Shown piece after piece: positions 16,735 through 25,314 of a DNA stretch of 64,000 nucleotides. The notes under the pieces are model-generated. The model was not told the origin of the DNA and did not search any database. It saw nothing but the letters and a program-made list of their open reading frames with translations. The stretch lies in assembly GCA_031256035.1 (NCBI GenBank), contig JAIRRJ010000075.1, forward strand, positions 62,001-126,000. Direction: 5' to 3'. This DNA comes from Treponema sp. (GTDB taxonomy: Bacteria; Spirochaetota; Spirochaetia; Treponematales; Breznakiellaceae). Every line of letters begins with the position of its first letter. The first letter of the stretch is position 1. Both the position numbers and the translations under genes were made by a program.

Positions 16735-17193
16735 TTAATGCTTGCTGCCGACTTCTTCCAAAGATTCAGCATCGGCTAAATCTTTGGTTCTGCCGGTGGA
16801 GCGTTTGTTTTTAATTAAATCGGCAGTAGACAAGACATGGACAGGTATACCATCTATGTCAATTGTTTGTGAATTGGCAAACGCTTCTTCAAACTTTAAT
16901 CCGTCTGCCGATGTTAAAATGTCTATCCGCCGGGGAGCCGCGCCGATTTGAAAAACAATGCCGTCCTTTTGTAAATCTTCCGGCAGCAATTCACCTGACG
17001 GCGCGCCGAAGTCTTCAAGGGCCTGCAATACCAGAATGGCGTTTTCAGGATCGGGCATCACCCACAGATCGATATCCATTGTAGAACGGGGATACCCGTG
17101 GACAGCCATGGCATAAGCGCCAACCAGCAGGAATTTAACCTTTCGGTCTGATAATGCGGACAATATGTCTCTGTAATCGCTGTTCAACATCAT
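16735..17193 (-). CDS. Nucleotidyltransferase-fold protein (DUF6036/AbiEii-like)
   Basis: About 152 residues from the ATG giving MMLNSDYRDILSAL; a GTG nine codons upstream (17220) is another possible start. The sequence FLLVGAYAMAVHGYPRSTMDIDLWVMPDPEN has the nucleotidyltransferase G-[GS]-x-A...D-x-D signature (GAYAMAV, DIDLW). HVLSTADLIKNKRSTGRTKDLADAESL follows the usual C-terminal helix of this family. Such proteins occur as stand-alone enzymes or as toxin partners. Its start lies inside the 3' end of the small gene 17135-17323, so the two overlap by about 60 bp. It directly follows hicBA, making this a toxin-antitoxin-like cluster. Activity is unproven. Confidence 0.75.
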   Translation of the reverse strand: MMLNSDYRDILSALSDRKVKFLLVGAYAMAVHGYPRSTMDIDLWVMPDPENAILVLQALEDFGAPSGELLPEDLQKDGIVFQIGAAPRRIDILTSADGLKFEEAFANSQTIDIDGIPVHVLSTADLIKNKRSTGRTKDLADAESLEEVGSKH

Positions 17194-17323
17194 ACTTTTT
17201 ACCAAGAGAAACGGCTTCACATGTCAGTGGCCAGACCAGTGCTATTCGCTCACCCATGGAACCGGGAACATAGCCGCTGTTACCGGAATCGGATTGCCGT
17301 ATAACAGAAATAGTTTTGTCCAT
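17135..17323 (-). CDS. Small protein paired with the nucleotidyltransferase
   Basis: A 62-residue frame starting MDKTISVIRQSDSGNSGYV and containing GERIALVWPLTCEAVSLGKK and DVEQRLQRHIVRI. The mix of a conserved-looking aromatic core and a basic end looks like real protein, and its overlap with the nucleotidyltransferase on the same strand fits a two-gene module. I recall similar 60-residue neighbours of such enzymes but cannot name the family. It could be the antitoxin or accessory partner. Confidence 0.55.
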   Translation of the reverse strand: MDKTISVIRQSDSGNSGYVPGSMGERIALVWPLTCEAVSLGKKYDVEQRLQRHIVRIIRPKG

Positions 17324-17366
17324 AATGAAAGTATAACGGAAGATGTGCCGCAAGTCTATTCGCTCA

Positions 17367-19004
17367 TTATTGCGGGCGCGTAAGCTTGTTCCCCATCTCC
17401 CTCAACAAATACTTCTGTATCTTGCCGCTGGCTGTCAGCGGATAGCTGTCAACAAAGAACACGTACTTAGGTATCTTGAACCGGCTGATTTTGCCGCGGC
17501 AATAGTCAAGGACATCTTCCTCGGTCATTGTTACATCGGGCTGCAAAATGATAAAGGCGCCGACTTCTTCGCCGTATTTTTCGCTGGCGACTCCCGCTAC
17601 CTGCACATCCTTGACGCCTGGCATGGTGTATAAAAAGTCTTCTATCTCTTTCGGGGAGATGTTTTCGCCGCCCCGGATGATCATATCCTTTATGCGTCCC
17701 GTTACTCTGAAATTGCCGTCCGCGTTCTTGACGCCAAGATCGCCTGAATGAAGCCAGCCGTTTTTGTCGATACACTGGGCGGTGGCTTCGGGCATTTTGT
17801 AGTAACCCTTCATGGTGTTATAGCCCCGGCAGCAGAACTCTCCCGTTTCGCCGTCCGCGCATTCTTCGCCGGCCACGGGATCGCGGATTGTAACTTCAAC
17901 GCCGGGCAAGGCGCGGCCTACGGTTTCTACTTTTACGATTAGCCCGTCATCGTAGCGGGTCTGAGTCATCACGGGCGAAGATTCTGTCAGGCCGTAGCAG
18001 ATGGTAACTTCCTTCATGTGCATAAGGTCTATCACCTGACGCATTGCTTCGATTGGGCAGGGAGAACCCGCCATAATCCCGGTGCGCAGGCTTGATAGAT
18101 CGAACATCTTGAACATGGGGTGATTGAGGATTGCGATAAACACTGTCGGCACGCCGTACGAGGCGGTACATTTTTCCTTTTGAATTGTCGCCAGTACAAG
18201 CAGCGGATCAAACCATTCAAGCAGGGCGGCAGTCGCGCCGTGAGTGAGGATTGCCATCATTCCCAGCACAAGGCCGAAACAGTGGAACAGCGGCACGGGG
18301 AGGCATACAATGTCTTTTTCCGTAAAGTTCATGTTTTCGCCGATGCCAAAACCGTTGTTGAGTATGTTGCGGTGAGTGAGCATCACACCCTTGGGGAAAC
18401 CTGTTGTCCCGCTTGTGTACTGCATGTTCACCACATCGTTGGTATCAAGGGAGGCTTCAATTTCGCGTAACTGGGCGGAATCAGTGTGCTGTCCAAGCAG
18501 CAGCAGTTCGTTAAAACTGAACATTCCCCGGTGTTTCTGCTGTCCCACATGGACAAGGTATTTCAGGAAGGGGAACTTTTCGGAATTGATATGCCCCCTC
18601 TGTGAAGTTTTAAGTTCAGGCACAAGTTCGTTTACCATTCCGACATAATCACTGTCGCGCCAGCCGTCAATCAAGCAGAGGCACACCATGTCCGACTGCT
18701 TCAGCACATATTCAAGCTCGTGGGTTTTGTAGCTGGTGTTCACCGTAACAAGCACAACGCCGATGCGCGCACAGGCAAAAAGCACCGTGTTCCAGTCAGG
18801 CACATTGGTAGCCCAGATACCCACATGATCGCCCTTCTTGATACCCATACTGAGCAGGCCTTTCGCGAAATCATCAACCCTTTTGTCAAAATCGGCATAA
18901 GTAAAACGAAGGCTGCGATCAGAGTAAACCAAAAAGTCGTGATCGGGATGGGCGAGTGTTTTCTCTCTTAATACTTCACCTAAAGTCTTCTCAATAAAAT
19001 CCAT
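17367..19004 (-). CDS. AMP-forming acyl-CoA synthetase (FadD-like), copy 1
   Basis: A 545-residue ANL-superfamily ligase that activates a carboxylic acid to acyl-AMP and then to acyl-CoA. The P-loop motif is [18 protein letters not shown], the A5 motif is [10 protein letters not shown], the hinge region is [17 protein letters not shown] with [20 protein letters not shown], and the catalytic Lys lies in [13 protein letters not shown]. The substrate is not certain; medium- or long-chain fatty acids are most likely. The preceding gene, 8 bp upstream, encodes an XRE-cupin regulator, so ligase and regulator form an operon. Two further ligases of this superfamily are at 29577 and 37929, and they are closer to each other than to this one. 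Confidence 0.93.
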   Translation of the reverse strand: MDFIEKTLGEVLREKTLAHPDHDFLVYSDRSLRFTYADFDKRVDDFAKGLLSMGIKKGDHVGIWATNVPDWNTVLFACARIGVVLVTVNTSYKTHELEYVLKQSDMVCLCLIDGWRDSDYVGMVNELVPELKTSQRGHINSEKFPFLKYLVHVGQQKHRGMFSFNELLLLGQHTDSAQLREIEASLDTNDVVNMQYTSGTTGFPKGVMLTHRNILNNGFGIGENMNFTEKDIVCLPVPLFHCFGLVLGMMAILTHGATAALLEWFDPLLVLATIQKEKCTASYGVPTVFIAILNHPMFKMFDLSSLRTGIMAGSPCPIEAMRQVIDLMHMKEVTICYGLTESSPVMTQTRYDDGLIVKVETVGRALPGVEVTIRDPVAGEECADGETGEFCCRGYNTMKGYYKMPEATAQCIDKNGWLHSGDLGVKNADGNFRVTGRIKDMIIRGGENISPKEIEDFLYTMPGVKDVQVAGVASEKYGEEVGAFIILQPDVTMTEEDVLDYCRGKISRFKIPKYVFFVDSYPLTASGKIQKYLLREMGNKLTRPQ

Positions 19005-19012
19005 GTTGATTC

Positions 19013-19615
19013 CTACACCGGAGTGTAAATAACAGCAAGAATCTTCACCGAGCTGTCTGTCGCTGACAATACGCGGTGAGGCACAATGGAATCGTAATAA
19101 ACTGAATCCCCCTGTTTAAGGGTTTCCCTGTCCTTGCCGTATTCAAGGGAAAGATCGCCTTCGAGTACATAGATAAACTCTTCGCCCTCATGCGCGGACT
19201 TTTCCTGCTGCGCGTTACTTTCGATTGTTACTATGAACGGCTCCATGTGCCGCCCGTTTTTGTCAGCAGCAAGCGCGTTAAAACTGAGGCCTTGCCGCCC
19301 GCCCGCTTCTGCGGATGTATCCACGGATGTATCCGACTTTTCCGGCAGCCCGGTTTTGAAACGGGTCGAAGCGGCGGACTCACCTGCCCTGCAAATCACC
19401 GGCCCCAATTGTTCATGATCATCAAGAAGGGTTCCAAGCCTGACGCCAAGCCCTCTCGCTATTTTTATAAGCGGGGCAAGGTCAGGAATATGCCCCTCAT
19501 CTTCGATTTTAGAGATTAACGCGGCTGAAACACCGCTCCGTTCAGCCAGAACTTCCCTGCTGATTGAATAAGTTTTTCGTATTTCGGCGATATGCTCGCC
19601 CGGTGTATGTGCCAT
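19013..19615 (-). CDS. XRE-family regulator with C-terminal cupin domain
   Basis: A 200-residue transcription factor. Residues about 8-65 form the helix-turn-helix ([40 protein letters not shown]). Residues about 120-200 form a cupin barrel ([40 protein letters not shown]). Proteins of this layout sense small ligands and control a neighbouring metabolic gene. It is 8 bp upstream of the acyl-CoA ligase, and an acyl or acyl-CoA effector is a plausible inference. The linker between the domains is long (about 55 residues) and rich in Ser and Thr. Confidence 0.9.
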   Translation of the reverse strand: MAHTPGEHIAEIRKTYSISREVLAERSGVSAALISKIEDEGHIPDLAPLIKIARGLGVRLGTLLDDHEQLGPVICRAGESAASTRFKTGLPEKSDTSVDTSAEAGGRQGLSFNALAADKNGRHMEPFIVTIESNAQQEKSAHEGEEFIYVLEGDLSLEYGKDRETLKQGDSVYYDSIVPHRVLSATDSSVKILAVIYTPV

Positions 19616-19676
19616 GCGGCTATTCTAGCGGGTTACGGTGTAATGTGCAATAGCAAAGCAGTAACAGAATAATATT

Positions 19677-20252
19677 TCATGGATTGTTGCGCCCCGAAAG
19701 CGCAAGAAAATCGTTTAGAATGGAATCCCAGTCTTTGTGGTTTCTGTCAGATTCGAGAACATTTGCATAAAAATGATTTTTGTCTGAAATGGTGAAAATA
19801 CCAAATACCGAAGAAAGCGGTTCTGTGGTTCCCTCATAGACAGGGAGCCTTTTATCCGATTTTCTTTGTTCTTTTACCGCAAGAAGAAATAAATGTCCGA
19901 GTTCATGAGCCAGCCGTACGCGCAATTCTTTTTCCGGCATATCTGGCTGATAGAATATAACAAAGCGCCTTCCCGGATAGAAAGCTGCCCCGCATTTGGT
20001 TTTTCTTTGATTGTACGAATAGGGAGTATACTTGATAAAGAAAAACGGATTTTGCGTCGTTTCCCGAAAGTAGTTTTCTACTACCCTGGTAATATGCGCC
20101 AGATACTGCCCTTTGATATTCGTTGTAAGCTTCCTGAATACGTAATGAATCTGTTCAACATTATCTCTGGTGATAGTGATCCCTAAAGCTTCATAAGAGG
20201 ATACTATTTTATCAATTTTTTCCGCAGTGATGTCGAATTCGGTATTCGGCAA
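19677..20252 (-). CDS. ImmA/IrrE-type zinc metallopeptidase
   Basis: A 191-residue protein with the metal site RVRLAHELGHLFLLAV (HExxH). The surroundings (KCGAAFYPGRRFVIFYQPDM before it, TEPLSSVFGIF after it) match ImmA/IrrE peptidases, which cleave XRE-type repressors in mobile elements and stress systems. The start is TTG at 20252, immediately after the stop codon of the preceding 84-residue gene, so translation is coupled. The three-gene set XRE regulator, small protein and ImmA suggests a switch in which the peptidase inactivates the XRE repressor, but no mobile element is attached. Confidence 0.8.
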   Translation of the reverse strand: MPNTEFDITAEKIDKIVSSYEALGITITRDNVEQIHYVFRKLTTNIKGQYLAHITRVVENYFRETTQNPFFFIKYTPYSYNQRKTKCGAAFYPGRRFVIFYQPDMPEKELRVRLAHELGHLFLLAVKEQRKSDKRLPVYEGTTEPLSSVFGIFTISDKNHFYANVLESDRNHKDWDSILNDFLALSGRNNP

Positions 20253-20507
20253 TTAAAGCCCCATTCTTTCATATATTTTATTCATTTTCCACTCGCCGGT
20301 TAAGAACATCGAAAGAACAGTGGCATAACGTCCCTCGGTATCAGTACCACCCTCTGAAAAAAAGAGCGTAGGATTTCCCATCGCCTCAACAAGATGACTC
20401 GTTTTTGGAGAAAAATCACCGATGTTAAAACGGGAAAAGGTATCTTCAACCAGTTCTTTTGTATCACAGTATTGAAGTGCGCCGACCAATACTTTGTTAA
20501 TACTCAT
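20253..20507 (-). CDS. Small protein of the XRE/ImmA module
   Basis: An 84-residue protein starting MSINKVLVGALQYCDTKELV. I do not recognise the family. It is soluble, with one Cys and a C-terminal part FLTGEWKMNKIYERMGL. It lies between an XRE regulator and an ImmA-type peptidase on the same strand and its stop codon touches the start of the peptidase gene, so it probably functions with them. An ATG four codons upstream is a possible alternative start. Confidence 0.65.
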   Translation of the reverse strand: MSINKVLVGALQYCDTKELVEDTFSRFNIGDFSPKTSHLVEAMGNPTLFFSEGGTDTEGRYATVLSMFLTGEWKMNKIYERMGL

Positions 20508-20597
20508 TTCAGCCCCCAAAAAATCTGACTCTCACATAAAATATAACGCAGATTCTTTACCTGGTCAATCCTGATTACTAATGCCCTCTTCTACTCG

Positions 20598-20936
20598 TTA
20601 TTCTTTTTGCTGATCTTTGAGAACTCTCGCGAGACCAAGGATTGTTTCAATGTCTTTATCGTTAAGGTCAAGCAATATTTGAATAATCGTGCGGATATTA
20701 TGGTCGAGTAATTTATCCTTTTTTTTACCGTCTTGACCTGTTATCAAATATTCAACAGTTATGCCCAGAGCGCCGGCTATTTTGACAGCTATGTCTACCG
20801 GGGGCATTGAGGCGCGCTGACCGAGATACCCGTCCAAGGTGCCTTTGGGAATACCTGTTTTCGCGCTCAATTCCTTGACAGTTAAACCATGATAATCCAG
20901 CTCGGCGCGTAAATTGTCCTTAAAATCGGTATTCAT
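20598..20936 (-). CDS. XRE-family transcriptional regulator
   Basis: A 112-residue regulator. The ATG giving MNTDFKDNLRAELDYHGL is chosen because the HTH begins there; the longer frame has an implausible N-terminus. The helix-turn-helix is LTVKELSAKTGIPKGTLDGY. The segment AVKIAGALGITVEYLITGQD is the usual end of an XRE domain. The C-terminal third (NIRTIIQILLDLNDKDIETI) is helical and may dimerise. It is the first gene of the three-gene minus-strand module that ends with the ImmA-type peptidase, the expected cleavage enzyme. Confidence 0.85.
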   Translation of the reverse strand: MNTDFKDNLRAELDYHGLTVKELSAKTGIPKGTLDGYLGQRASMPPVDIAVKIAGALGITVEYLITGQDGKKKDKLLDHNIRTIIQILLDLNDKDIETILGLARVLKDQQKE

Positions 20937-21058
20937 AGTTAAGCAAAAATACCGCAATTGCAGTATTTTTAGCTTGATATTTATTATAAACAAAGTATAA
21001 TGATATATAAAATATCTCATTTGAGGTATAAAAATTCCCCAAATAAGGAGATAACACT

Positions 21059-22150
21059 ATGAAAAACAAATGGCAAGCCATCACCCTCATCTTCGCATTT
21101 TCTGCCCTGTTTGACAGGCTGCGACAACGGCTCCAGTCCCGGTTCCGGCAGCGACCCTGAGTTAAGCGGAAAAATTACAATCAGCCCATCTGCCGGTGTA
21201 AAAACAGGCAAGGAGCTTACCGTCAGTTACAGCGGCAGTGAAAAAGTAGATTTTCAGTGGAACAGGGACGGAAAGGCAATAAACCACGCTTATGGAAAAC
21301 TGCATACTCCGGCGCATACGGGAAGCTACACGGTAACCGCGAGCGCTAAGGGCTACAAAAGCAAGACGAGCGCCGCTGTTTCTGTTACCGGTGCTGATAT
21401 TCCCGAATACACGGTAACTTTTGACAGCAACGGAGGAACTGCCGTAGAAGATGAATTGGTAACCCAGGGCGGACATGTGAACAAACCAGATGATCCAACC
21501 AAAACCGGATACGATTGTATCTTTGATGGTTGGTACAAGGCAGGCTTAACAGATGAGTGGGATTTTGACAACAATGTCGTTACCTCCAGCATTACCCTCT
21601 ACGCAAAATGGAAACCCTATGAAATAGGCGATGCCGGCCCAGGCGGCGGTAAAATCTTCTACCGAATTGAGGCAGGTTTTGATCTCTATACTGGCAGCAT
21701 CACCAGTGACAACACCAGTGTACGCGTTCACTATCTTGAAGCTGCTCCTTCTAATGCATTGGGCGGTCCCAGTGGAGCACAAAATACAACGATGAGATGG
21801 GATGGACTAACATATACTATTTTTCCGAATAATGGAACAGGTATCGGTATGGGCAGGAAGAACACTCTGATAATTTATTCTAACTCGCCCATCTATTATC
21901 ATGCTTTCAAAATGCCTGTATAGATTACTCAAATAACGGTCAAAGCGATTGGTTCCTTCCTAGCAGGGACGAATTAGGTCAATTATATGTCAACAGGACT
22001 GCAGTAGGTAATATGGGAACTTCAATCTACTGGTCTTCGTCGCAATTCGATGGCTCAAACGCGTATTACTATAATTTCAGCCCCACTGGTGGTCAGGGCA
22101 CCAACCAAAAGCTCACTCTCTACTCAGTCCGTCCCGTCCGGGCTTTTTAA
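21059..22150 (+). pseudogene. Frameshifted lipoprotein with InlB B-repeat and DUF1566 domain
   Basis: The ATG at 21059 opens a clear signal peptide (MKNKWQAITLIFAFSAL), but the frame then leaves the lipobox. The frame of LTGCDNGSSPGSG begins one base off, around the TTT at 21110-21112. The second frame carries an Ig-like domain and an InlB-type B repeat (YTVTFDSNGGTAVEDELV, FDGWYKAG, SITLYAKW). It ends at 21923. A third frame then encodes the end of a DUF1566 domain (CIDYSNNGQSDWFLPSRDEL, YWSSSQFDGSNAYYYNF, VRPVRAF), ending at 22150. Two separate frameshifts in one gene indicate a pseudogene, or sequencing errors at both places. Repairing both would give one exported lipoprotein of about 360 residues. 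Confidence 0.85.
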
Positions 22151-22170
22151 CCCTTGAACTATTAACTCTA

Positions 22171-22197
22171 GCCGTGCGCTGCCTGACGGCGTACGGC
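22171..22197 (+). terminator. Hairpin after the lipoprotein pseudogene
   Basis: GCCGTGCGC (22171-22179) pairs with GCGTACGGC (22189-22197) with one mismatch and a 9-nt loop, 20 bp after the last stop codon. The following bases (AGATTTCTTGTTTTG) are moderately T-rich. A factor-independent terminator is likely. Confidence 0.5.
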
Positions 22198-22236
22198 AGA
22201 TTTCTTGTTTTGCCGGGACAGAACCTACCCCGAATG

Positions 22237-23220
22237 TCAGTTACCCAGATACGTTAGCGGCAGATAATCGGGATCATCATTAAGTTTGTCTTTCCGCTTT
22301 ATTTTCTTTTTTACCTGTTTTCGACTCTGCGATTTTTGAACCCGTGTTTCCTTTTTCTTTGTTAGCTGCTCATTCTCCTCAATTTGCCCCTTCATGTAAT
22401 CGGTAGGACTCTTTCCGGTAATTTTCTTAAACAGTTTGGTAAAGTAACCTTGATCTTCTAACCCAACCGCCAGGGCAATTTCCTTGACCGACCCAGCCCG
22501 TTTTTCCAGGAGGTTAAGCCCTTCGCGGACACGGAATTCCATAAGGTACTGCTGTGGCGGCATAAAGACATGCTGCATGAAAAGGCGGTACAAACGGCTT
22601 CTGCTCAAGGCTACGTGTGCGGCAATATCGTCCACAGTAATAGAGCGGGAGTAATTCTCATCAATAAATTTAATGGCTTTACGAAAATGAACCGCTCCCG
22701 TCCAGCTGGCCGGCATTTGCGATTTTTCCCATGAAACCGATTTTACCAGATAGGACATAATGCAATACAGCAAACAGGTAGAGTAGATAGTGGCGTATAG
22801 TTCCTGCTCACGGTAACCATTCATAGCACCAAAAATACGGGCGATCTGCTCACATGAAAAATCGTCCAAATGGCGAAGCGGCGTTTTCTGCCGGAGTTGG
22901 GCGGCATTGAGCATAAGCCGCGCGTCCGCTCCGTCAAAAGAAACCGTATACAGCGTCCAGGGTTTTTTCTTGTCGGCGCGGCATTTTATCGTTGTATTGG
23001 GGTAAAGTGCGAAAATGTCACCCATCTGCGCAGGATATTCAGTCCCCGCCAAAGTGTACACCCCCTTGCCCTTTACCACAAAATACAGTGCATAGACATC
23101 AGGCTTTTTAAGGGGAAGGACATATCCGGCGGGACAGTCAAAACCTGCAAGCTCCTGAAGCGAAAGCGAAACCAGCGGCCTAAACTCATTTTTGTGGTAA
23201 AAATGATATGCAAGTTCCAT
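22237..23220 (-). CDS. AraC-family transcriptional regulator
   Basis: A 327-residue regulator. Residues about 1-150 form a cupin-like sensing domain (LYFVVKGKGVYTLAGTEYPA, GDIFALYPNTTI). Residues about 180-280 contain two HTH motifs (SITVDDIAAHVALSRSRLYR and SVKEIALAVGLEDQGYFTKL, ending FKKITGKSPTDYMKG). The C-terminal 45 residues are very basic (KKKETRVQKSQSRKQVKKKI), an unusual tail that may add non-specific DNA affinity. The target is not evident; the gene is not adjacent to an operon on either side. Confidence 0.9.
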   Translation of the reverse strand: MELAYHFYHKNEFRPLVSLSLQELAGFDCPAGYVLPLKKPDVYALYFVVKGKGVYTLAGTEYPAQMGDIFALYPNTTIKCRADKKKPWTLYTVSFDGADARLMLNAAQLRQKTPLRHLDDFSCEQIARIFGAMNGYREQELYATIYSTCLLYCIMSYLVKSVSWEKSQMPASWTGAVHFRKAIKFIDENYSRSITVDDIAAHVALSRSRLYRLFMQHVFMPPQQYLMEFRVREGLNLLEKRAGSVKEIALAVGLEDQGYFTKLFKKITGKSPTDYMKGQIEENEQLTKKKETRVQKSQSRKQVKKKIKRKDKLNDDPDYLPLTYLGN

Positions 23221-23341
23221 AGGATATAATTACCGCATTTGCGCCTAATAGCAAGGCAAAAACGCAACATTAGTCCCAACATTGGCTTCGCCAGACCAAA
23301 GGAAAAAGCAGAAAACGAAATATATTAGGGCCATGAATAAA

Positions 23342-23731
23342 TTATTTTTTTCGTTGCCGGCTGCCTTGTTTATTTCCTGTCTTGTCATCCGTCATTGCCT
23401 TGAGCAAAAGACTGTCCATAATTTTTTCAATTACCTGCTGGTTTTCATCAGACAGCAGTTGAAATTTGGTCATAACCAGTGCCTTTTCCGAAGGCAAAGG
23501 CAGACCCGGTACGGTGAACACCGGCTCTTTGCCGTCAGTGAGCCATTCGGGGTTGACGTTGAATTCCCTGCAAACCGCATTGATAAAGCGGGGACCGGGA
23601 CTGGTTTTTGCGCCGCTCAGAACCATAGAAACATAAGATTGGGCATATTCGATTCTTCGCACAAAATCAATTTGCTTTATCCCCAAACTCGATATGAGAA
23701 ATGCCAAACGGTCAGCAAATGTTTTTTTCAC
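23342..23731 (-). CDS. XRE-family helix-turn-helix protein
   Basis: A 129-residue protein. The HTH is LGIKQIDFVRRIEYAQSYVS followed by MVLSGAKTSPGPRFINAVCR and EFNVNPEWLTDGKEPVF, the typical XRE/Cro ending. The C-terminal 60 residues are helical (SDENQQVIEKIMDSLLLKAM) and end in a basic tail. It is a stand-alone gene divergent to the small plus-strand gene at 23894, so it may regulate the membrane-protein cluster that follows. Confidence 0.82.
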   Translation of the reverse strand: MKKTFADRLAFLISSLGIKQIDFVRRIEYAQSYVSMVLSGAKTSPGPRFINAVCREFNVNPEWLTDGKEPVFTVPGLPLPSEKALVMTKFQLLSDENQQVIEKIMDSLLLKAMTDDKTGNKQGSRQRKK

Positions 23732-23893
23732 GTTACCTTAACTATAAAAAAAGACTTTCTCAGGGTCAATTCCCGCGCTCATGTGGAATCTTTGGTTTTT
23801 GGTGTAACGGCGGGTGTATAATGACAGTTTTCATTAATATTGACATCTATCACCGTGAGATATACAATATCTCTTGTAGATAAGGGGTAAAAA

Positions 23894-24079
23894 GTGAACA
23901 AAAAGGAGGCTTTGGCAAAAATACAGCGGCTGAGTTTTGTTGAAAAATTGGCAATGCTCTCCGAAACTGATACAGCATATTTGGCAGATTGCGTCGAAAA
24001 GGCGGAACAATCAAACTGTAAGTCCGTGTCCGCCGTTGAGAACAAAAAATTGAAACACAACATTGATAAAAAAAGCTGA
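23894..24079 (+). CDS. Small hypothetical protein, GTG start
   Basis: A 61-residue helical protein (NKKEALAKIQRLSFVEKLAM, SETDTAYLADCVEKAEQ) that starts with GTG at 23894 after AAGGGG. I do not recognise it. It is 15 bp upstream of the zinc-ribbon membrane protein gene, which has its own SD (AGGAG), so the two are probably co-transcribed. No signal peptide or membrane segment. Confidence 0.6.
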   Translation: MNKKEALAKIQRLSFVEKLAMLSETDTAYLADCVEKAEQSNCKSVSAVENKKLKHNIDKKS

Positions 24080-24094
24080 CGATAGGAGATTGAT

Positions 24095-25237
24095 ATGTGG
24101 AAATTTAGAATTTTCCTTTTTATTGGCGGCGGTCTGTTTTTTATCCTGGGCGGCTTATATCTAGCGAGCAGTATTATTTTCAGACAGCAGGTGGAGAGTT
24201 TTGTATTTTTTTCGCCCCACGGCGCCGCAATTATTCTTTCGTCCTTTGTTTGTTTTGCAGGATTTATGGGCGTCATTACCGGACTTTCAAACAATACCGA
24301 CGTGCTATATTTTGCGCATAGGCTCGGATTCAGGCTGGCCATGTTTTCTGCTCTTTTCTTTACCGGCGCCGTGTTCTGCAACAGAGCTGTAATCGCCCCT
24401 TATTTTAATATCATCGGTTCATGGGTTGGCGCTTCTTTTGAAGTGGAAAGTTCTATATATATTATCAGCCTGATTGTCTTTGCGGTCTGCATCCAAATTT
24501 TTCATGCCGCGATTAATTTTGCCGACTACGGCGATATTGACGCCCGGGTTATGACCTTCGTTATTACACGGGCTGTCTTTGTACTGGGCGTGCTGCCGTT
24601 TTTGTTTTTTCAGCCCTGGCATGATGTTTCAATTCCCCAAATGCCTGTTGGTTCTTTTGCTACACTTTACGGATTGTATGTCCTGTTATTTTGGTTTATC
24701 AGGAATGGCTGTGATTTCGCGTTTATCTCCAGCGATTTAACTGTTTTACACAATATCGTAAATACGATTGTCTGCATAATAGCGTTTCCGGTTTTTTTTC
24801 TGCTGGCAGGATTAGTCTACAAAATTCTCGGCCCCATTCTGGAGTGGAAATCATTTATGCCAATTACCGCCACTGCCATAATAATGTTAATAGTGCAGTT
24901 TAAACCGAAGTGGGAACCTGAGACCAGTAACATCGGATGGTTCAAATGCCGCTTGTGTGACGAACATATCTTCGGAAGGTATCAGTATTGCAGCGATGAA
25001 TGTATTGAAGAAGCAAAGAGGCCTGTTATGAGGCAATGCAAAACTTGCAAAAAACCATTTATGGTTACCAAACAGGAACAAAAGGACGGCAGCGGAGCCG
25101 TTTATTGCAGCGAAGCATGCCGGCCAAAAATTGTTTATCAACAAGTAACTACATATAGATGCGGTAAATGCGGCGCTTCAATTTCTTCGGCGTATAGTTA
25201 CTGCTCATCCTGTCAAACCCATAACCGTCCGTATTAA
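24095..25237 (+). CDS. Multi-pass membrane protein with C-terminal zinc ribbons
   Basis: A 380-residue protein with about seven or eight membrane helices in residues 1-270 (for example IFLFIGGGLFFILGGLYLAS, AIILSSFVCFAGFMGVITGL and IVNTIVCIIAFPVFFLLAGL). The cytoplasmic tail has three cysteine-rich modules: CRLCDEHIFGRYQYCSDEC, CKTCKKPFMV with YCSEAC, and CGKCGASISSAYSYCSSC. These look like zinc ribbons or treble clefs that bind protein or nucleic acid. I cannot assign a family. It is first of a run of plus-strand genes (24.1-28.7 kb) that includes another membrane protein, the MORN protein and a Tudor-like protein, so a joint envelope function is possible. Confidence 0.75.
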   Translation: MWKFRIFLFIGGGLFFILGGLYLASSIIFRQQVESFVFFSPHGAAIILSSFVCFAGFMGVITGLSNNTDVLYFAHRLGFRLAMFSALFFTGAVFCNRAVIAPYFNIIGSWVGASFEVESSIYIISLIVFAVCIQIFHAAINFADYGDIDARVMTFVITRAVFVLGVLPFLFFQPWHDVSIPQMPVGSFATLYGLYVLLFWFIRNGCDFAFISSDLTVLHNIVNTIVCIIAFPVFFLLAGLVYKILGPILEWKSFMPITATAIIMLIVQFKPKWEPETSNIGWFKCRLCDEHIFGRYQYCSDECIEEAKRPVMRQCKTCKKPFMVTKQEQKDGSGAVYCSEACRPKIVYQQVTTYRCGKCGASISSAYSYCSSCQTHNRPY

Positions 25238-25314
25238 ACAGGACAACAAATAGGTTCTGTAGGGAACCTTATTAATTTTATCGGCAGGCCGGAAGCCTGC
25301 CAAAGGAGATTATT

